Source: CG2-30-44-17 sp964344725
GTDB lineage: Bacteria > Patescibacteriota > Gracilibacteria > UBA1369 > UBA12470
Direction: 5' to 3'
Length of the DNA: 34,032 bases
NCBI GenBank assembly: GCA_964344725.1
Contig: CAYFOI010000014.1
Location: forward strand, 1-34,032
Within the stretch, counting starts at the first letter, position 1; each line of letters opens with the position of its first letter. Shown in pieces: positions 22,930 to 31,014 of the stretch. The notes below the pieces were generated by a model. That model did no database searches, was not told the DNA's origin, and saw nothing but the letters and a program-made list of their open reading frames with translations. A program made the position numbers and the translations under genes.

Positions 22930-24183
22930 ATGACTGGCCAGATAATAATACTTTTAATTTTACTCCTGCTTTCAGGGTTCTTTTCCGCGAGCGAGACTGC
23001 ACTCATGTCTATTTCGCCTGCTCAAGTACACGACATGACTCATAAGAAACTAAAGGGGTCCATTGCTCTTAAGCGACTAAAAGGGAATTCGCATAAATTA
23101 CTTATTACTATTCTGGTAGGAAATAATCTTGTGAATGTTTGGGCTTCTGTTTATGCTGCCGTTGTTTTTCAAGAAATTTTTCATTCTGTTTCGATTACTA
23201 TCGTAACGGCCTTGATGACGTTTTTTATTTTGATGTTTGGAGAAATAATCCCAAAATCTTTTGCTACAACTCATGCTAAGTGGCTTTCTAGATTTTTTGC
23301 ACCAATTTTGTTTGGGCTCCAGACCATACTCTGGCCTGTGATTTGGATTTTGGATAAGGTGATTGCGATTTTGATGCGTGTTTGTGGCGGGAAAGATGCT
23401 TCTAAGAAACTGGTAACTGAGGATGAGCTTAAGGCTATGGTCACTATTGGTGTTGAGGAAGGTGAATTTGAAAAAAGAGAGCGAGAACTTATTGAGAATG
23501 TTCTTGAATTTACAGATACTCGTGTTGAGGAAATCATGACTCCGCGTGTTGAGATTGAGGCTTTGCCCGAGAGTACTTCTGTGAAGGAAGCTGCTGATTT
23601 TATAGTTAGTCATGGATACTCGCGTATACCTGTTTATAGGAAAACTATCGATCATATAGTTGGCGTTGTAACTATCAACGAAGTACTTGCCGCAATGCAC
23701 AATGACGAAGACGCTAAGACGCTTAAGCAGATTGATCCTACCAAGGCTTTTAAAGTTCCTCATTCAATGCCGATTAATCGTCTTTTTCATCTTTTCCAAA
23801 AAGAACGCAGCCATATGGCAATTGTGCTAGATGAACACAGTGGTACCGCCGGACTTATCACGCTTGAAGATGTTCTTGAAGAGATTGTAGGTGAAATCAT
23901 TGATGAGTCAGACATAGACGAAGCTCATTACAAAAAAATCAGCGACAATACAATCTTGGCTAGTGGCAAAGCGGTTTTGGAAGACTTGAGCGAAGAGCTT
24001 GGAATTGTCTTTCCAGAGCCTGAACATAAAACAATTAGTTATCTTGTAGTTGAAAAACTTGGGCGTTTCCCTCATAAAGGCGAGATTATTAAATTCGATA
24101 AGTTCGAGATTAAAGTTTTGATGTTAGACAGGAATGGTCATATCGCGGAAGTTAGAATTAAGAGGAAAGGACGCAGAAAGTAG
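22930..24183 (+). CDS. CNNM/CorC (HlyC) family transporter-like membrane protein
   Basis: This 417-aa protein has an N-terminal DUF21/CNNM membrane domain (about 1-150, opening with a hydrophobic helix and SGFFSASETALMSIS), two CBS domains (about 200-315, starting near EIMTPRVEIEAL and ending with GTAGLITLEDVLEEIVGEI) and a C-terminal CorC_HlyC domain (about 330-417). Family members act in Mg2+/Co2+ efflux or its regulation, with the CBS pair binding ATP; older annotation calls them hemolysins. All domains are present. It stands alone, with its own promoter. Confidence 0.94.
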   Translation: MTGQIIILLILLLLSGFFSASETALMSISPAQVHDMTHKKLKGSIALKRLKGNSHKLLITILVGNNLVNVWASVYAAVVFQEIFHSVSITIVTALMTFFILMFGEIIPKSFATTHAKWLSRFFAPILFGLQTILWPVIWILDKVIAILMRVCGGKDASKKLVTEDELKAMVTIGVEEGEFEKRERELIENVLEFTDTRVEEIMTPRVEIEALPESTSVKEAADFIVSHGYSRIPVYRKTIDHIVGVVTINEVLAAMHNDEDAKTLKQIDPTKAFKVPHSMPINRLFHLFQKERSHMAIVLDEHSGTAGLITLEDVLEEIVGEIIDESDIDEAHYKKISDNTILASGKAVLEDLSEELGIVFPEPEHKTISYLVVEKLGRFPHKGEIIKFDKFEIKVLMLDRNGHIAEVRIKRKGRRK

Positions 24184-24285
24184 CTTGGAGGTACTGGGGA
24201 ATATTTTTTGCAGTTTTGTATTAAATTGTGTAAGTTTTTTATGAAATGGGGAAACTTCTATTTTTGTTTTTTAAAACCAAAAACC

Positions 24286-25497
24286 ATGACTACTTCGGAC
24301 CCTGCTATTGCTCTTAAGAATTCTCATCGTGAATTTGGTGAGTTCGGAGGTGTAAATCCATCCATATGTACTTCGACAACTTTTACTACGATGGACCCTC
24401 TGACGATGTTTGAAATCTTTACCGGCGAAAAAGGTACTGGCGATGGTTGTTATCTTTATTCGAGACATTTTAATCCTAATAACTTGCAGCTAGGTATGCG
24501 TTTGGCTGCTATGGAAGGTCTTGAGACGGGCTATCCTACAGCTAGCGGTATGGCTGCAATAATGATTACGCTTCTTCAACTTCTTAAGCCTGGCGACGAA
24601 CTGGTTGCAAGTAGCTCTGTCTACGGAGGAACTCATGCTAGGTTTGAGAATTTTTTCCCAAAGTGGGGTATTAAGGTCAATCTGATACATCCTGCTGACA
24701 CAAAAGGCTTTGAAGAAGCTATTACAGATAAAACCAAGGTCATTTATACAGAAGTTGCAGCTAATCCAACTATGGATGTTGCTGATATTGAGGCCCTTAG
24801 CAAAATTGCACATGACAACAATTGCACCTTCGTTGTTGATAATACTTTTACTCCGCTAACTTTTACTCCTTCTAAATTTGGGGCTGATATTGTGATCTAT
24901 TCGACTACCAAATTTATAAATGGCCGAAGTGATTCGATTGGAGGAGCTGTTTGTTGTAGTCAAGATTTCCTTCTTAAATTGATGGATCTTCACGAGGGCG
25001 AGCTTATGCTGATGGGGCCTGTTATGGATTCGCGTTGTGCTCATCAGTTGAATGTCTATTTGACTGATTTGCCTATACGAATAAAAGCGCATTCTGAGAG
25101 AGCTCTGGAATTTGCAAAAAGGCTTGAATCTAAAGGCGTAAAAGTCCGTTATCCAGGTCTTGCCTCTCATCCTCAACATGAGGTCGCTGCAAAAATGTTA
25201 AATGAAAAATACGGATATGGTGGAATGATGGCTATTGAGCTTGATAGTATCGAAGAGTCTAGGCGTTTTGTTAAGAAGCTTCAAGACCTTGGAGGTGGCC
25301 TAAATGCGGTTAGCTTGGGATATTCTGATACTCTTGTTTCTATTTCTGGCGAAACGACGTCTTCGGAAGTTGATGCCGAAAAACAGGTTAAAATCGGATT
25401 GTCGCCTGGCTTGATAAGGGCTTCTATTGACTATACTGGCGAACTTGAAAGTGAGTGGGCTAAAATGGAAGAAGCTTTGGATTTTGCCCGTGCGTAA
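24286..25497 (+). CDS. Trans-sulfuration PLP enzyme (cystathionine/methionine gamma-lyase family)
   Basis: This 403-aa protein is a Cys/Met-metabolism PLP enzyme. PLP is held by Lys209 in YSTTKFINGRSD, Asp185 in VVDNTF is the pyridine-nitrogen partner, and YLYSRHFNPN and TASGMAAI match the family's phosphate-binding elements. Methionine gamma-lyase, cystathionine gamma-lyase or -synthase, or O-acetylhomoserine sulfhydrylase are all possible; the sequence alone does not decide. I chose the ATG at 24286, which follows an A-rich leader; the longer frame from 24208 adds a poorly conserved hydrophobic stretch. No other sulfur-metabolism gene is nearby. Confidence 0.9.
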   Translation: MTTSDPAIALKNSHREFGEFGGVNPSICTSTTFTTMDPLTMFEIFTGEKGTGDGCYLYSRHFNPNNLQLGMRLAAMEGLETGYPTASGMAAIMITLLQLLKPGDELVASSSVYGGTHARFENFFPKWGIKVNLIHPADTKGFEEAITDKTKVIYTEVAANPTMDVADIEALSKIAHDNNCTFVVDNTFTPLTFTPSKFGADIVIYSTTKFINGRSDSIGGAVCCSQDFLLKLMDLHEGELMLMGPVMDSRCAHQLNVYLTDLPIRIKAHSERALEFAKRLESKGVKVRYPGLASHPQHEVAAKMLNEKYGYGGMMAIELDSIEESRRFVKKLQDLGGGLNAVSLGYSDTLVSISGETTSSEVDAEKQVKIGLSPGLIRASIDYTGELESEWAKMEEALDFARA

Positions 25498-25545
25498 ATC
25501 GACATACAGCTAGCTGACTCTATATAGATTTTATAGGTGTATTTG

Positions 25546-25554
25546 TGGTATAAT
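25546..25554 (+). promoter_or_regulatory. Extended -10 promoter of the 83-aa ORF / caspase-like operon
   Basis: TGG then TATAAT (25549-25554). The ATG at 25563 is only 8 bp beyond, so the mRNA would be leaderless or nearly so. No clear -35. Confidence 0.55.
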
Positions 25555-25562
25555 TTACAGAT

Positions 25563-25814
25563 ATGAATTTAAAAGAAAGGATAAAAAAATCGCATGCTCT
25601 CTCTGTTCTACAGAAGGTAAAACTTCTAGCTGTTTTTGATCTTATGACTGATGATCAAAAAAGAAGGCTAGAAGAAGCCTTACATACATCTGCAGAACTT
25701 GATATGCAAGAGTATGTAGAGATATCTCATTTGAAACACGAAACACTAGGATCAATTGACAAAGATATTGCTTCCTTCGAGATGAAAAATTTAAAAGAAT
25801 CCCTCGATGAGTGA
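25563..25814 (+). CDS. Small helical protein upstream of the caspase-like gene
   Basis: I do not recognise this 83-aa protein. It is all helical and charged, with no membrane segment: MNLKERIKKSHALSVLQKVKLLAVFD, then a LMTDDQKRRLEEAL helix and an acidic C-terminal half. Its last 8 bp overlap the start of the 807-aa caspase-like gene, so the two are probably translationally coupled and may work together. It could be a small partner or inhibitor of the protease; that is inference from position only. It begins nearly at the transcription start predicted from the TGGTATAAT element. Confidence 0.72.
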   Translation: MNLKERIKKSHALSVLQKVKLLAVFDLMTDDQKRRLEEALHTSAELDMQEYVEISHLKHETLGSIDKDIASFEMKNLKESLDE

Positions 25815-28230
25815 TCCTGCTGAATCATATAGCGACCGTAAAGATCGACATGAGGGTGTCGAAAATGATCTTGTTGAGCTTATTGATGGGCTTGAACATA
25901 ACAAGTCTAACGAAGATTCTGATTCTGATTTTAGTAATATGACGGGAAAAGCGATTAGAGACACCAAAAGAGAGATAGAGTCGCGTTATTATAGGCTCGG
26001 TGATTTTTTGCCAGATGCGAGGCAGTATCTTAGAGATCGTGAAGAAGATTTCAATCAGCGCCTTTTGGATATTCAGGCGCGACATGAAAACAGCAGAGAG
26101 ATTAATGACAAACAATTCGATGCTATTATTGATGAGATACATTCAAGTCTAGGAGATTCTGAAGTAAAAGAATTGGAAAGAGAAGCTCTTTTAAAAGCTA
26201 TTGAGACTGACCCGCTAGAATTTGTTCCGTTCCGCGGGATAGATTTTTTTGAAAATGAGCCATATTACGAAGAAGCTGTTGAGGCTGCTGTGCGTACTTT
26301 TTTGGAGCAAAAGAAATGGAAAGACGAGAAATACTATGGGGGGTTTAATGAAGTTTTTCACCCTGGCATCCCATATTATGACTCGCTTTTAGATGGAACT
26401 TTTTCCAAGCTTATGGAAGAAGATGGTCCTATCGAAGCTTTTGATTTCCTTGTATCTATGGGAAGTCATTGGACAGATCTTCATGGAGAACTATCTATAA
26501 ATCTTCCTGAAGTATCAGATGACCAGTTATCCAAATTAATCGAAGCTCACACTGTATTCTCTAAGTTCCCTGAGCTTTTTGAGCAAGTAGCAAAAGATGA
26601 TCCTATATCTTTTGTGAGACATGCACATTTTTACTATAATTTCCCTGGAGCTCGTGATTTAATCGCGGATACGTTTGACCGATTAGCACCAAAAGAGAAA
26701 TTTTTGAATATAGGATCCTGTTATATGTATTTGCCTTATAAGGGTGTGGCAGATACGGTGATTTTAATGCTAGATGCAATTCTAGAAGAGGATCCTGATT
26801 GGTTTCTTAGTGGAACTGGTAGAACTGATGAAGGGCAGGATGATGATGAATATATGGAGACTTTTCGTGGTTTTTCTAGGGGGATTAACATTTGTGAAGT
26901 TGCTGTCGGAGAAGAGATCTTTGCAAGATATATTGATAAAGCTGAAGGCCTTATCACAAATCCTATAGCAGCAGCTTTGGATGATATTTTGTCTCAAACC
27001 GACATTGATGACCGAGAAGTCTTCCGCGAAGCAGCTGAGTTAGTAGTTCGTTATCGTGACCATGTCGAATTTGATGAAGATACTGTAAGCGCTTTGGTTG
27101 ATAATAATATTACGGTTTATCCTGGCCTGCTTTTGCATGGTTATAGTGCTTTGTGGGAGGACCGCGAAGATGCGGCGCAAATTCGTGAACGTTTAGAGGA
27201 GGCTCTTTCACTTCAAGATGAGCGCGAATCTAGCCTTGCTGATGAAACTCTGAAAACTATGCCTCGATTTGGAAGATGGGGAGCTGATGAATGGGCTTTT
27301 TTGCACGATCCTGCTCTTGATCAAGCTCATCTCATCAATCCAGAGTGGTTTGATGGCCTTGAAGATAGTGATTATGAAGTAGATGCAGTCATTTTAGCTA
27401 GGAATCTTTATTTTCAAAATAAACCAATTACTCGCGAAAATGTAATTGCGGCTTATCATGAACTGCAAGGAGTTAGACAGCAGTACGCTGATTTACCTAT
27501 TTTTGAAGGTCGTGATGTTATACAGACCTCTCATATGGAAGGGTTTTTCTTTTATACTGCAAACCGATTTGGCAAAAAAGCTGTCTCCGAGGGAATTGAA
27601 GCACAACAAGGCCAAGGGTATAGTTTCCAGCACTTTGAAGCTAGAAGAAAAAACGTCAAAGAATTGGCTCGTGCTAAACAAGGTACATTAGATGCGATTG
27701 GGAGTGCCTCGAGTCCTTTCACATTTCTTTTCCATGGACATGGCAGTTATTCGAACATCTATCTCAGTGGCGGACACGTTAGGAGACAGCATACGGAAAC
27801 AACTGATGGTGGTAAACGAGAAAAATCTTATCGATTTAGTGAGGATGCAAAGACTTTTAGCATATCTGTTGATGAATTAGCTAAAGCACTTCATAACAGA
27901 AATACCCGTCTGAAAGAAGAAGGGAAGAGTATTTCTGATGATATACTGATTATTTCCGCTTGTTTTAGCCATGATTTCGTACGTTTTTTGTATGAAGAAT
28001 TAGAGGAGCTAGGATCGGACTTGCCAATTATCATGTGTCCTTCTGAATACGGCCAGCTTTCTTATGACCGTCCTTTAAATAGGTTTGGCGGTCCTATGTT
28101 AGAGGCATTAGCAGGTTCTGATCGTGCAACAATAGGTAGCACTTACGATTTACAGAGGATGGCATGGCATAACATGACAGTTTACGTCCCTCCTACTGAA
28201 GATCGTGATTATATTATGCAGATCATGTAG
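25807..28230 (+). CDS. Large protein with C-terminal caspase/CHAT-like peptidase domain
   Basis: This 807-aa protein has an acidic, helical N-terminal ~620 residues with no recognised domain, no signal peptide and no membrane segment. The C-terminal ~180 residues look like a clan CD cysteine peptidase: FTFLFHGHGSYS (candidate catalytic His645 after a hydrophobic strand) and DDILIISACFSHDF (candidate Cys719 after a second strand), followed by LPIIMCPSEYGQ and a GGPMLEAL helix. This HGHG...SAC layout resembles CHAT, metacaspase and gingipain folds. Activity and target are unknown. It overlaps the small helical gene by 8 bp and ends 62 bp before the LPXTG protein gene, which has its own promoter. 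Confidence 0.65.
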   Translation: MSDPAESYSDRKDRHEGVENDLVELIDGLEHNKSNEDSDSDFSNMTGKAIRDTKREIESRYYRLGDFLPDARQYLRDREEDFNQRLLDIQARHENSREINDKQFDAIIDEIHSSLGDSEVKELEREALLKAIETDPLEFVPFRGIDFFENEPYYEEAVEAAVRTFLEQKKWKDEKYYGGFNEVFHPGIPYYDSLLDGTFSKLMEEDGPIEAFDFLVSMGSHWTDLHGELSINLPEVSDDQLSKLIEAHTVFSKFPELFEQVAKDDPISFVRHAHFYYNFPGARDLIADTFDRLAPKEKFLNIGSCYMYLPYKGVADTVILMLDAILEEDPDWFLSGTGRTDEGQDDDEYMETFRGFSRGINICEVAVGEEIFARYIDKAEGLITNPIAAALDDILSQTDIDDREVFREAAELVVRYRDHVEFDEDTVSALVDNNITVYPGLLLHGYSALWEDREDAAQIRERLEEALSLQDERESSLADETLKTMPRFGRWGADEWAFLHDPALDQAHLINPEWFDGLEDSDYEVDAVILARNLYFQNKPITRENVIAAYHELQGVRQQYADLPIFEGRDVIQTSHMEGFFFYTANRFGKKAVSEGIEAQQGQGYSFQHFEARRKNVKELARAKQGTLDAIGSASSPFTFLFHGHGSYSNIYLSGGHVRRQHTETTDGGKREKSYRFSEDAKTFSISVDELAKALHNRNTRLKEEGKSISDDILIISACFSHDFVRFLYEELEELGSDLPIIMCPSEYGQLSYDRPLNRFGGPMLEALAGSDRATIGSTYDLQRMAWHNMTVYVPPTEDRDYIMQIM

Positions 28231-28235
28231 CCCTA

Positions 28236-28264
28236 TTGATTATTAGGCAGTTTTCTGGTATAAT
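28236..28264 (+). promoter_or_regulatory. Sigma-70 promoter of the LPXTG protein gene
   Basis: TTGATT (28236-28241), 17 bp, TATAAT (28259-28264) with an upstream TGG. The ATG at 28293 is about 22 nt after the expected start site. Confidence 0.75.
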
Positions 28265-28292
28265 TATTTGATTTACAACTAAAAAACTACCT

Positions 28293-29780
28293 ATGAAAAA
28301 GCTACTTGCACTTGTCACGGCTGCCCTCATGATAGGGTTTGCTGTGCCAACTACATTGGCTGCAGATGATGATCTGCAGGCACCTTCTGACGTTGAAAAT
28401 CTTGTCGCTTATCCTGGTGATTCTGAAGTCACTTTGGAATGGGATATGGCAACTGACAACATCGGCGTCACTGGATACAAGATCTATTATGGTCTTGATA
28501 GCGTAACTGAAGATGGTGGAAGTTATACCTTGGGATCTATGGAAGTCGATGATGATATTTCTTACACAGTCGATGGCCTTGAGAATGATGTGACTTACTA
28601 TTTCGCGATTACAGCTATGGATGCTGCTGGTAATGAAAGTGAGTATTACAGCAATGAAGCATCGGCAACACCTGTTTCGACTGATGCTGAAGATACCGAA
28701 GCGCCTTATATCGTAAGCGCAACTGCTGCGAATAACATGGTTGTTGAGGTTGTTTTCTCAGAAAATGTGGATCTTCCTGCAGATGCTGCAAACGCTTTCA
28801 ATATCGTTAATCTTGAAACCGATGAGGAGCTTGATGTTATCGATGCTTACCTTTCTGATGAAGATGCTAGCGCAGTTCTCGTCGTAACTGGTACTCAAGA
28901 AGAAGGTATTAGCTATATGATTACAGCTGGAACTGGAATAACTGACGGCTCTGGCAATGCTATCGTTAGCGGCACTTCTGACACTGCTGTATTTGATGGC
29001 GGTGCCGAAGCTGAGGTAGCTGACGAAGAAGAGCCTGCCGAAGAAGAAACCGAGGAACATGACGCTGCAGATGAAGAAGAGGCTGATGAAGATGCTCCAG
29101 AGATTGATGAGGTTGAGGCAGCTAGTCTTACTGAAATATTAGTCACATTTACTGAAGATGTGGTTTTGCCTGAAGATGCTGTAGCTGCATTTGTAATAAC
29201 GCTTGCTGATGATGATTCTGCTCTTGAAGTTATCAGTGTCACTCAAGACGAAGATGAGCTTGATCTTGTCACCCTTGAAGTTGCTGAGATGGTAGCTGGA
29301 GAAGATTATATTCTTGTAGTTGAAGGTGTGCGCGATATTGCTGGGAACGAGCTTACAAATACTTTTGATAGAACAGCAAGTTATGATGCACCTACTACCG
29401 AAATAACTGACGTTATTACAATTGAAGATATTAATAATTTTGTTGGAGTTGCTGCTAGTGAAACATCTGTTGATCTTTCATGGGATGCTAACGACAACAA
29501 TGTAGACATTATTGCGGATCAGCTTTTATACACGAGTGAAGATGGCGGCGACAGCTATGGAGATTATGAGTCTCTCGGAGCTGACGTTACTAGTCACACT
29601 GTTGAAGGATTAACCGCTGGTCAAACTTATACATTCAAACTTACTGTTGTAGATATGGATGGGAATGAAACAGAAGGTAGCATAATTACTGTTACGCTTC
29701 CTGAAACAGGAGCTGGACTTGGAGTTGTGCTTCTTGCGACAGCGCTTGGGACTGGATATGTGAGAAAACGTAGGAAGTAG
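28293..29780 (+). CDS. Secreted FN3/Big-type surface protein with LPETG C-terminus
   Basis: This 495-aa protein starts with a signal peptide (MKKLLALVTAALMIGFAVPTTLA, likely cleaved after residue 23). A fibronectin type III domain covers about 32-130 (SEVTLEWDMATDNIGVTGYKIYY, then DAAGNES). Two Ig-like or Big-type segments follow (APYIVSATAANN..., and EVEAASLTEILVTFTEDV), separated by a strongly acidic Glu/Asp/Ala stretch at about 235-275, and a second FN3 domain lies near the end. The C-terminus is LPETG at 469-473, a hydrophobic segment and RKRRK: the sortase sorting-signal layout. It would be anchored on the cell surface. The two FN3 parts suggest adhesion, but the ligand is unknown. Confidence 0.88.
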   Translation: MKKLLALVTAALMIGFAVPTTLAADDDLQAPSDVENLVAYPGDSEVTLEWDMATDNIGVTGYKIYYGLDSVTEDGGSYTLGSMEVDDDISYTVDGLENDVTYYFAITAMDAAGNESEYYSNEASATPVSTDAEDTEAPYIVSATAANNMVVEVVFSENVDLPADAANAFNIVNLETDEELDVIDAYLSDEDASAVLVVTGTQEEGISYMITAGTGITDGSGNAIVSGTSDTAVFDGGAEAEVADEEEPAEEETEEHDAADEEEADEDAPEIDEVEAASLTEILVTFTEDVVLPEDAVAAFVITLADDDSALEVISVTQDEDELDLVTLEVAEMVAGEDYILVVEGVRDIAGNELTNTFDRTASYDAPTTEITDVITIEDINNFVGVAASETSVDLSWDANDNNVDIIADQLLYTSEDGGDSYGDYESLGADVTSHTVEGLTAGQTYTFKLTVVDMDGNETEGSIITVTLPETGAGLGVVLLATALGTGYVRKRRK

Positions 29781-29808
29781 GTTGTGGCTGGTAGCTTGTA
29801 GGTTATTG

Positions 29809-29838
29809 TGGCGCCGCATGAAGCGGCGCCATTTTTTT
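29809..29838 (+). terminator. Strong Rho-independent terminator
   Basis: TGGCGCCGC (29809-29817) and GCGGCGCCA (29823-29831) form a 9-bp stem around ATGAA, followed by seven T residues. It ends the LPXTG protein transcript. Confidence 0.92.
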
Positions 29839-29857
29839 AATATTTTTTTAATGTCGC

Positions 29858-30697
29858 ATGTTTATCTTGATAGATATGCGCAAGTTAACACGTTATTTAG
29901 CCCCTGTATTGATTTTGATTATGGTTTTGTCGTGGATACACTGGTCACGACTTTCACAGGGTCATTTGATTGTTCATTTTTTGGATATCGGGCAAGGTGA
30001 TTCGGTTTTAATTCAAACACCATCTAACAAAATCATCCTGGTTGATGGCGGGCCTGGTACTGAAATTATGACTGAGCTTAATGAGATTCTTCCGTTTCTT
30101 GAAAAAGAGATTGATTTGCTTGTGCTTACCCATCCTCATAGCGATCATGTTGAGGGCCTTGTGCCTGTTGTAAAAAGATATGACATTGATGCTGCTTTGA
30201 TTACGGGCGTCTCTTATTCAAATCCATATTACGATGAGTTTTTGAAAGATTTGCAGCTTGAAGCTGAGGTATATTTTGCTGATTCGAGTCAGGATTTTGA
30301 TTTTGGGGATGGAGTTTATTTGGATGTTTTATATCCATTTGAGCCTATAATTTCCGGGGAGTTTGAGAATGTAAATAACTCATCGATTGTGATGAGGATT
30401 ATTTATGAGGAAAACGAGATTTTGTTGGCTGGTGATGCGGAGTTCGAAGTTGAAGAAGAGTTGCTTGAGTTGGGTGCTGTCCTTTTTAGTGATGTTTTTA
30501 AAGCTTCTCATCATGGTAGTCGTACTGCGAATACTGAGGAGTTTGTTGAGGCTATTTCTCCTTCAATTGTTGTGATTCAGTCTGGCGAGGACAACGCTTT
30601 CGGTCATCCGCATCAAGAGACTTTGGATGTTTTTGAAAAAATAGGTGCCGATGTTTATCGGAATGATTTGGATGGAAGAGTGAGTTTGGAATTCTAA
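29858..30697 (+). CDS. ComEC-like metallo-beta-lactamase-fold hydrolase, membrane-anchored
   Basis: This 279-aa protein has an N-terminal hydrophobic segment (about 12-28, signal anchor or signal peptide) and then a metallo-beta-lactamase domain. The metal-binding motif THPHSDH is at residues 91-97; DIGQGDS, LLAGDAE, ASHHGS and GHPHQETL follow in family order. These match the soluble C-terminal domain of ComEC/Rec2, but the transmembrane DNA-channel part is absent. A role as an extracytoplasmic nuclease or phosphodiesterase is plausible. A start at 29876 is equally possible. It overlaps the convergent small gene at 30694 by 4 bp. Confidence 0.87.
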   Translation: MFILIDMRKLTRYLAPVLILIMVLSWIHWSRLSQGHLIVHFLDIGQGDSVLIQTPSNKIILVDGGPGTEIMTELNEILPFLEKEIDLLVLTHPHSDHVEGLVPVVKRYDIDAALITGVSYSNPYYDEFLKDLQLEAEVYFADSSQDFDFGDGVYLDVLYPFEPIISGEFENVNNSSIVMRIIYEENEILLAGDAEFEVEEELLELGAVLFSDVFKASHHGSRTANTEEFVEAISPSIVVIQSGEDNAFGHPHQETLDVFEKIGADVYRNDLDGRVSLEF

Positions 30698-30936
30698 GTG
30701 TCCTGACTTCCTGGCTCTAAAGACATACGTCTTCTAACATCGTCTTTTCGAGCTTGCAGCAATGCTTCTCCTGTTAATTCTGGCTGGTCTCCTCTTCTAA
30801 CTTCATTGGCTGGTCTAGGGGTAGTTGCCGCACGACTCAACGCCTCGCCGCATATACGCTCTATCCATTCTACAACTAGAGTGCGTAGCCCCCTGAGTGC
30901 TGCAACTGGCCTCTCTGCATATTGGCGTAGTTTCAT
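30694..30936 (-). CDS. Small Arg-rich protein, unknown
   Basis: This 80-aa basic protein has no recognised domain. It has a helical N-terminal half (RQYAERPVAALRGLRTLVVEW) and a polar C-terminal half with ALLQARKDDVRRRMS. A TTGACA (30992-30987) with a TAATAC 19 bp downstream may be its promoter, and the stop overlaps the ComEC-like gene by 4 bp. I consider it likely to be real because the promoter and the tight convergence fit, but the composition is unusual and it could be spurious. Confidence 0.5.
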   Translation of the reverse strand: MKLRQYAERPVAALRGLRTLVVEWIERICGEALSRAATTPRPANEVRRGDQPELTGEALLQARKDDVRRRMSLEPGSQDT

Positions 30937-30961
30937 TTTGCACGTATGTTAAATAGGAAGC

Positions 30962-30992
30962 GTATTATTTTGCAATTATGCGCTTTTGTCAA
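30962..30992 (-). promoter_or_regulatory. Possible promoter of the 80-aa gene
   Basis: Perfect TTGACA on the minus strand (30992-30987), with TAATAC at 30967-30962. The spacing of 19 bp is wider than ideal. Confidence 0.4.
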
Positions 30993-31014
30993 CCATTTTT
31001 GTTGACTCTTTGGT

